Assembly (NCBI GenBank): GCA_018064565.1
Contig: JAGHVA010000162.1
Location: forward strand, 1-11,066
DNA length: 11,066 nt
Origin: Candidatus Colimorpha onthohippi
GTDB taxonomy: Bacteria; Bacteroidota; Bacteroidia; Bacteroidales; P3
Reading direction: 5' to 3'
Position numbers and translations under genes: made by a program. Positions 8,001 through 11,066 of the stretch are shown here, piece by piece (position 1 is the first letter of the stretch; each line of letters begins with the position of its first letter). Below the pieces are notes generated by a model, which saw only the letters and a program-made list of their open reading frames with translations, was not told the DNA's origin and made no database searches.

Positions 8001-9510
8001 CTGTGGCTATAGTGTCGCCTGTTTTACTATAACGCAGCGTGAGGTGTAACGTTACAACACTATCGGTGCCACTGGCTGTCGTGAATAACGAATCGTAATT
8101 GCCCGACGCTTTATACACCGTTGCAGTGGGATTGTCATCCCAACTGAAGCTATCGCAGGCCACTTCATAACGATGATAATGTCCGTTGCGGTTTACGCTA
8201 AAAGTCAAGGTAACTACACTGTCGCACAGCTGTGCTGTCTTGCGGTAGAAATGGTGGATGCTGTCCTGTGAGCCAGCCCCAAACGTTGTATCACGCCAGT
8301 CGTAGGGCAGTTCATTTTCGTTGACGGTCAATACCTCATTCTGCGATATTGAAGAGTTGAGGGTCAGGTTCAGTGTTACGATGCTGTCGCAATGAGTTGC
8401 ATTGACGGCGTGCATCGTGTCGGTCATGTTGTCGGCATAATATTTCTTGCCGTTCCATTCGAAGCTGTCGCATGCTGTGAAGGTAGCGATGCCCGTGTTG
8501 CTGTGGTTGATGGTCAGGTTCAGCGTTACGACGCTGTCGCAGCCCTCTATGTTGCGAGCGTGTATCGTGTCGGTATTGTTTGTAAGGAGGAGTTTCTTGC
8601 CATGCCATACAAAACTGTCGCATGCCACTGCCGTGGTGTCGCCCGTGTTGCTATGGTTGAGCGTCAGGTTCAGCGTTACGACGCTGTCGCAGCCTGCGGC
8701 GTTGCGAGCGTGTATCGTGTCGGTATTGTTTGTAAGGAGGAGTTTCTTGCCATGCCATACAAAACTGTCGCATGCCACTGCTGTAGTGTCGCCCGTGTTG
8801 CTATGGTTGAGGGTCAGGTTCAGCGTCACCACACTGTCGCAGCCATCTATGTTGCGAGCGTGTATCGTGTCGGTCGTGTTGGCGGCATAGTATTTCGTGC
8901 CGTGCCACTCGAAGCTGTCGCACGCTGTGAAGGTAGCGATGCCCGCATTGCTCTGGTTGATAGTCAGGTTCAGCGTAACCACGCTGTCGCAGCCCTGCTG
9001 GGTATGAAACGTACTGTCAAAACTACCCGATGAAGTCAACAATTGGGTTCCCCACAAGAACTGATCACAGGCAGTATCCTTGATGGTAACACTTATCGTT
9101 GGCAGTACCGTCAACTTAAGCGTAACAATCGAATCACCTCCAAATAGATTTGCATCACGAAGCGTAGTGTCGAAATAGAACACACCCACTTGGGCGGTTT
9201 GAGCCGAAGCGATTGCAAACAAACCACTGGAATAGGCCATTCCTTGGCACACAGTTGCCTCAACGGTATCGTGGTTGTGCAGATAAGGTTGCTGCACACC
9301 TTCGTTTGGCATCTTGGTGGAGGAGAAAATCATATCGGCAGGTTGCCCAAACGTAACACTCAACGACCCCACACCAGGAACCTTAACATCACCTCCCGCT
9401 GGAGTAACTGTTTTTTGAGCTTGCACAAGACCTACAGTCCCAAACAGCACCCCAAAAAACAGAAACAAGCGATAAAAAGAACTAACCTTTGCAGCAAAAC
9501 GAAGCGTCAT
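5005..9510 (-). CDS. Giant T9SS-exported cysteine-repeat surface protein (adhesin-like)
   Basis: The start is set at ATG 9510 (1501 residues). A signal peptide (MTLRFAAKVSSFYRLFLFFG.. ending VQAQ, residues 1-32) begins there, and the upstream in-frame ATG 9624 falls inside the predicted promoter. Residues about 38-76 carry PAGGDVKVPG ... EGVQQPYL, a leader frequent in T9SS cargo. Residues about 79-1321 contain roughly 23 repeats of 45-58 residues with the pattern ACDSFxWxGxxY ... GCDSIVTLHLTxN; a GCxSxDTLxLTL variant dominates at about 895-1125. Residues about 1325-1409 look Ig-like (YRWYRDGKRISGATDDYF ... GTYYCEV). Residues about 1420-1501 are a type A T9SS sorting domain: LELYPNP, LTLYDLQGR, PAGVYTL and a basic end. 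Known T9SS cargo of this type crosses the outer membrane and is cleaved or attached at the surface. An adhesive or structural role is inferred; no enzyme domain was seen. It is the first gene of an operon with the downstream barrel. Confidence 0.93.
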   Translation of the reverse strand: MTLRFAAKVSSFYRLFLFFGVLFGTVGLVQAQKTVTPAGGDVKVPGVGSLSVTFGQPADMIFSSTKMPNEGVQQPYLHNHDTVEATVCQGMAYSSGLFAIASAQTAQVGVFYFDTTLRDANLFGGDSIVTLKLTVLPTISVTIKDTACDQFLWGTQLLTSSGSFDSTFHTQQGCDSVVTLNLTINQSNAGIATFTACDSFEWHGTKYYAANTTDTIHARNIDGCDSVVTLNLTLNHSNTGDTTAVACDSFVWHGKKLLLTNNTDTIHARNAAGCDSVVTLNLTLNHSNTGDTTAVACDSFVWHGKKLLLTNNTDTIHARNIEGCDSVVTLNLTINHSNTGIATFTACDSFEWNGKKYYADNMTDTMHAVNATHCDSIVTLNLTLNSSISQNEVLTVNENELPYDWRDTTFGAGSQDSIHHFYRKTAQLCDSVVTLTFSVNRNGHYHRYEVACDSFSWDDNPTATVYKASGNYDSLFTTASGTDSVVTLHLTLRYSKTGDTIATACDSFSWHGITYKHSQTPTFSDVTSDGCDSIVTLRLTVYNSVAQSENLVVDENDLPYTWRDTTFAEGSQDSVHHFYRKTINQCDSTVTLTFSVNRNGHYNRYEVACDSFLWDGNPAAVYKSSGDYDSTFMAFNGTDSVVTLHLTINHSATGDTIANVCDSFKWHGITYVNSQLPTSKEVSANGCDSIVTLHLTVNNSIYVDTLAIACDSFLWHDVVYYNSANPKDTSSTAAGCDSIVTLHLVVNHKVETTIDSSICFSQLVFTWNNKQFSSAGRDTAHLVAENGCDSIVTMVVKVKQTYNIPQSRSICASELPYTWNDVVFTASGSKNDTLSTIDNCDSVVAMTLFVKDEQHNVYVKEACDSFVWDNNGVVLRYATLGVIEDTHSYLLSNGCYGVDTLRLTLHAHSAHNITVTSCDYYTWDRDGVKYLADTTTYYRYTDSNGCASADTLMLRINYNSNMPHIVTACDSFEWICHGSYVGTYSHDTTKTFAYQNEDGCYSVDTLYLTITSGTYRSAVVDVCDSFRWTADTLNTHGTGLRYIEGGQYLSGYHNEDDCPSVDTLHLTLRYATSEARSAFACDSFVWVNRQDTLPTYFASGSYTHPYLAENGCPSADTLRLTLGYTNTAIDNKVTCDSLWWNGNWYSKSTYTPTYTCLNSSGCDSTVTLHLTLAYSTSATVIVRACGSYFWNDSLYTSSTQDVFHSYSAEGCDSNTYLSLEIYPVVDTIVEVAACEHYKWHGVTYRTSTDEPRVLLSDIHGCDSLVNLHLTINHNSTAHLEAQAADYYNYKSKQYFYSGEYVDTLTNSVGCDSLVVLNLSIIHNKPLPEIQAYGNQTVMINHFPNGTNLPRVDYLAYRWYRDGKRISGATDDYFANAGYAALNGTYYCEVPTDESRQYWVRSNSITFGAVKGSIVDMTSPQLELYPNPVAQNHNLTVVLAQKADELLEGSTLTLYDLQGRMHYTMPVTNIVHTLQASYPAGVYTLVYQISDSQLKAIKVIIK
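7420..8358 (-). repeat. Duplicated three-repeat block, 471 + 468 bp
   Basis: The blocks at 7888-8358 (residues 385-541) and 7420-7887 (residues 542-697) are adjacent. They align over their whole length with a single one-codon gap and about 70% identical residues by hand count. Each contains an ELPYxW-type repeat, a NRNGHYxRYEVACDSF repeat ending GTDSVVTL, and a GDTIAxxCDSFxWHGITY repeat ending GCDSIVTL. This indicates a segmental duplication older than the 150-bp amplification next to it. Confidence 0.88.
8371..8970 (-). repeat. Four tandem 150-bp units inside the giant gene
   Basis: The units are 8371-8520, 8521-8670, 8671-8820 and 8821-8970, each exactly 150 bp (50 codons). By hand alignment the two inner units differ at 8 of 150 positions. 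The two outer units resemble each other more than the inner pair: they share the DNA that encodes TACDSFEW and KYYA, while the inner pair encodes VACDSFVWHGKKLLLTNN. This gives an A-B-B-A order. The length keeps the reading frame, so gain or loss of a unit would leave the protein intact. Confidence 0.92.
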
Positions 9511-9621
9511 AATATCAAGAGTATATTTAGTTAAGCATTTTAATACACAACGAATTACAGCATACGACGAACCTCTTAGACAGATAGTATCGCAGCCGTT
9601 GACAGTCATACAAATAATTGG

Positions 9622-9650
9622 CAAAAATACAAAAAAAATAAAAAAAACAA
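9622..9650 (-). promoter_or_regulatory. Promoter of the giant adhesin - barrel operon
   Basis: On the minus strand TTG at 9650-9648, within TTTTTG, is followed after 18 bases by TATTTTTG at 9629-9622, which fits the -7 consensus TAnnTTTG. The spacer is slightly shorter than in the other two promoters of the window and lies in a long A/T tract. The predicted leader to ATG 9510 is about 100-110 bases. The position argues against translation starting at 9624. Confidence 0.5.
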
Positions 9651-9696
9651 AAAAAAGCGTAAATGAAAATTTTCCAAAAATTATCTCGTACGCATA

Positions 9697-9730
9697 TTTT
9701 TGTCCACATTCAAAAAAAAATGTACTTTTG
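9697..9730 (+). promoter_or_regulatory. Promoter of the bamD operon, very short leader
   Basis: TTTTTG at 9697-9702 is followed after 20 bases by TACTTTTG at 9723-9730, a full match to the Bacteroidota -33/-7 pattern. The ATG of bamD is only 7 bases past the -7 element, so the transcript should start within a few bases of the start codon. The promoter faces away from that of the giant gene. A perfect palindrome GAAAATTTTC (9665-9674) lies between the two. Confidence 0.65.
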
Positions 9731-9737
9731 CAGACCT

Positions 9738-10562
9738 ATGAAAAATTGGCGTAATAATGTCATTATACTCGTAACTATTGTATTTTTATACAGTTGCGGG
9801 GGGTATGAGCGGTTGTTGAAAAGCAACGATTATGATGGTAAGTATGAGGCTGCCATGCGCTACTACAACGAGAACCGCTTTACCAAAGCAATCCAACTAT
9901 TTGAAAATTTGACGTTGCATTATCGCGGAAAGGAGAATGCAGAGAACATTTCGTGGTACTATGCCCAATCGCTCTACAAGGAGAAGGATTACTACACCGC
10001 TGGATACCAGTTTAAGCATTTCACCCGTCAGTTTCCATACAGCGAGCGGACCGAGGAGGCCTCGTACTTATCGGCATATTGCAAATATATGGAGTCGTCG
10101 CCCTACACGCTGGATCAGAGCACGTCGAAAGAGGCAGTAAAAGAGCTTGAACACTTTGCTGAGCGGTATCCACAGAGTGTGCATATACCTGAGGTGAACA
10201 CCTATTTAGATGAGTTGCGCGACAAACTGATGAAAAAGGAATATGAGATTGCATACGGTTACTACTTGATTGAATCGTATCACGCAGCGTATATCTCCAT
10301 GCAGACATTCATCAACAACTACCCCGAGTCGAAATACCGTGAGGATGCCATGTTCTACCTGCTTAGTGCAGGCTATGAATATGCCATCAACAGCACCGAT
10401 GACAAGATCAAAGAGCGCATGCAGCAGGTGGTGAACGACTTTGACAAATTCGCCACATCGTTTGCTGACTCGAAACGGCTGAGCGAGGCTCAAGATATCT
10501 ATACCAAGAGCAAGGCTGCACTTGCTCGTTTGGAGCAAGAGGGGACTATCACCAAAAAGTAA
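9738..10562 (+). CDS. bamD: Outer-membrane protein assembly factor BamD (TPR lipoprotein)
   Basis: The protein has 274 residues. The start is ATG 9738 because a lipoprotein signal peptide begins there: MKNWRNNVIILVTIVFLYSC, with Cys20 as the lipidation site and Gly-Gly after it. The in-frame ATG at 9663 lies upstream of the promoter and is rejected. The mature part is helical with TPR-like pairs: about 35-65 (YEAAMRYYNENRFTKAIQLF), 75-105 (WYYAQSLYKEKDYYTAGYQF), 110-150 (ASYLSAYCKYM ... AVKELEHFAERYP) and 175-225 (YLIESYHAAYISMQTFINNY ... AMFYLLSAGYEYA). Order and length fit the BamD/YfiO family. BamD is the essential lipoprotein of the Bam complex that inserts beta-barrels into the outer membrane, so in principle it would also serve the barrel at 4092-4991. 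It is the first gene of an operon with rpoZ and coaBC. Confidence 0.93.
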   Translation: MKNWRNNVIILVTIVFLYSCGGYERLLKSNDYDGKYEAAMRYYNENRFTKAIQLFENLTLHYRGKENAENISWYYAQSLYKEKDYYTAGYQFKHFTRQFPYSERTEEASYLSAYCKYMESSPYTLDQSTSKEAVKELEHFAERYPQSVHIPEVNTYLDELRDKLMKKEYEIAYGYYLIESYHAAYISMQTFINNYPESKYREDAMFYLLSAGYEYAINSTDDKIKERMQQVVNDFDKFATSFADSKRLSEAQDIYTKSKAALARLEQEGTITKK

Positions 10563-10601
10563 GCATTTCAGTACACAAAAACAAATACATATATAACGAA
10601 G

Positions 10602-10982
10602 ATGGAAGACAAGAAAAAGAAGGTGACCACCACCATTACTCGTAACACGGCTAACTTCAGTCAGCAAACTGGCAATATCTATGAGACCGTGGCAATGCTA
10701 TCTAAACGTGCCAATCAGATAGCAAGTAACGAGAAGCGTGAGCTTCAGAAAAAACTGGAGGAGTTTGGTTCGGGTCGCGACACTATGGACGACTACTACG
10801 AGAATCGCGAACAGGTTGAGATTGTCCGCCACTTTGAGCAGATGCCTAAGCCCACGCTGACCGCCACCGAAGAGTATTTGAACAACAAACTGAGCTACCG
10901 CAACCCTAACAAAGAGGATCAGCGCGCCCGCCACATGCAAGAGTTGGAGAACAAGGCCACTGCTGAAAAAGAGGACAAGTAA
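10602..10982 (+). CDS. rpoZ: DNA-directed RNA polymerase omega subunit, Bacteroidota type
   Basis: The protein has 126 residues. The segment about 10-55 (TITRNTANFSQQTGNIYETV, then AMLSKRANQIASNEKREL) matches the omega/Rpb6-type core, with the conserved K-R-A-N-Q-I helix that lies against the beta' subunit. Residues about 65-105 (YYENREQVEIVRHFEQMPKP.. then TLTATEEYLNNKLSYRNP) form the extension typical of the Bacteroidota version. The last 20 residues are charged and look disordered. Omega helps assembly and stability of RNA polymerase. The gene follows bamD by 39 AT-rich bases and has no promoter of its own that I can see, so it is probably co-transcribed. No strong Shine-Dalgarno sequence precedes the ATG, as is usual in this phylum. 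Confidence 0.87.
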   Translation: MEDKKKKVTTTITRNTANFSQQTGNIYETVAMLSKRANQIASNEKRELQKKLEEFGSGRDTMDDYYENREQVEIVRHFEQMPKPTLTATEEYLNNKLSYRNPNKEDQRARHMQELENKATAEKEDK

Positions 10983-11066
10983 GTGAATATCATTGTCGGG
11001 ATAACGGGCGGTATTGCCGCCTATAAGAGTCCGCTGCTTGTGCGACTGATGCGCAAAGCGGGTCAT
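10983..11066 (+). CDS. coaBC: CoaBC (phosphopantothenoylcysteine decarboxylase / synthetase), 5' end only
   Basis: Only the first 28 codons are in the window. The start is GTG 10983, directly after the TAA of rpoZ and in the same frame. No earlier start is possible because of that stop. The peptide reads (M)NIIVGITGGIAAYKSPLLVR, then LMRKAGH. GITGGIAAYK is the conserved N-terminus of the flavoprotein decarboxylase domain of CoaBC/Dfp. The enzyme joins cysteine to 4'-phosphopantothenate and decarboxylates the product to 4'-phosphopantetheine in coenzyme A synthesis, in the cytoplasm. The bamD - rpoZ - coaBC order, common in Bacteroidota, supports the call. Whether both domains are present cannot be seen. 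Confidence 0.88.
   Translation, partial: MNIIVGITGGIAAYKSPLLVRLMRKAGH

Larger units (their letters stand above)
5548..9276 (-). repeat. Protein-coding repeat array, about 23 units of 45-58 codons
   Basis: Each unit pairs an ACDSFxW-like strand with a GCDSxVTLxLT-like strand, usually with two cysteines 26-31 residues apart. Units differ in age. Those at 8371-8970 are nearly identical at the DNA level, those at 7420-8358 form a duplicated three-unit block, and the rest have diverged. Two subfamilies can be told apart by the second motif: GCDS[IV]VTL, and GC[YPA]S[VA]DTL at about 6170-6840. Confidence 0.9.

Noticed and set aside
8371..8970. Regular DNA repeats that could suggest a CRISPR-like array
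   Set aside because: The whole 150-bp period is conserved and codes for protein in one frame; there are no unique spacers.
9511..9624. Longer N-terminus of the giant protein from ATG 9624
   Set aside because: It would begin at the predicted -7 element and place 38 non-signal residues before a good signal peptide; ATG 9510 is preferred.
9663..9737. Longer N-terminus of BamD from ATG 9663
   Set aside because: It starts upstream of the promoter and would bury the lipoprotein signal peptide that begins at 9738.
10206..10667. Minus-strand open frame of 153 codons across bamD and rpoZ
   Set aside because: It is opposite two well-supported genes and has no recognisable features.

Overview
The window reads as chromosome of a member of the Bacteroidota, most likely order Bacteroidales. 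Three things point there: a C-terminal type IX secretion system (T9SS) sorting domain, the conserved bamD - rpoZ - coaBC gene order with a Bacteroidota-type omega subunit, and promoters of the TTTG / TAnnTTTG type. The genus cannot be fixed from the sequence alone.

The window has two parts that diverge from an AT-rich intergenic region at 9511-9737. To the left, on the minus strand, lies an accessory cell-surface locus. It starts with a 1501-residue secreted repeat protein carrying a T9SS sorting domain (5005-9510). Thirteen bases later comes a predicted outer-membrane beta-barrel (4092-4991). A 961-residue repeat protein with its own promoter follows (1085-3970), and then a paralogue of it that runs off the left edge (1-885). 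All three large proteins share a cysteine-bearing repeat of about 50 residues, whose pattern is CDSFxW ... GCDSxVTLxLT. The 961-residue protein and the partial one also share an N-terminal domain and a tail-fibre-like linker.

To the right, on the plus strand, is a housekeeping operon: bamD (outer-membrane protein assembly lipoprotein), rpoZ (RNA polymerase omega) and the first 28 codons of coaBC (coenzyme A synthesis), which runs off the right edge.

The simplest reading is that the minus-strand genes build an extracellular adhesin or surface layer. The giant protein would be exported by T9SS and anchored or assisted by the co-transcribed barrel. The other two are related surface proteins, but the one that is complete has no recognisable sorting domain. 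The most interesting points are the hierarchical internal duplications of the giant gene, a compensated cysteine pattern in its repeats, an AT-rich 3' module in the 961-residue gene that begins at a domain boundary, and the adhesin-barrel gene pair. No RNA genes, CRISPR arrays, insertion sequences or convincing terminators were seen.
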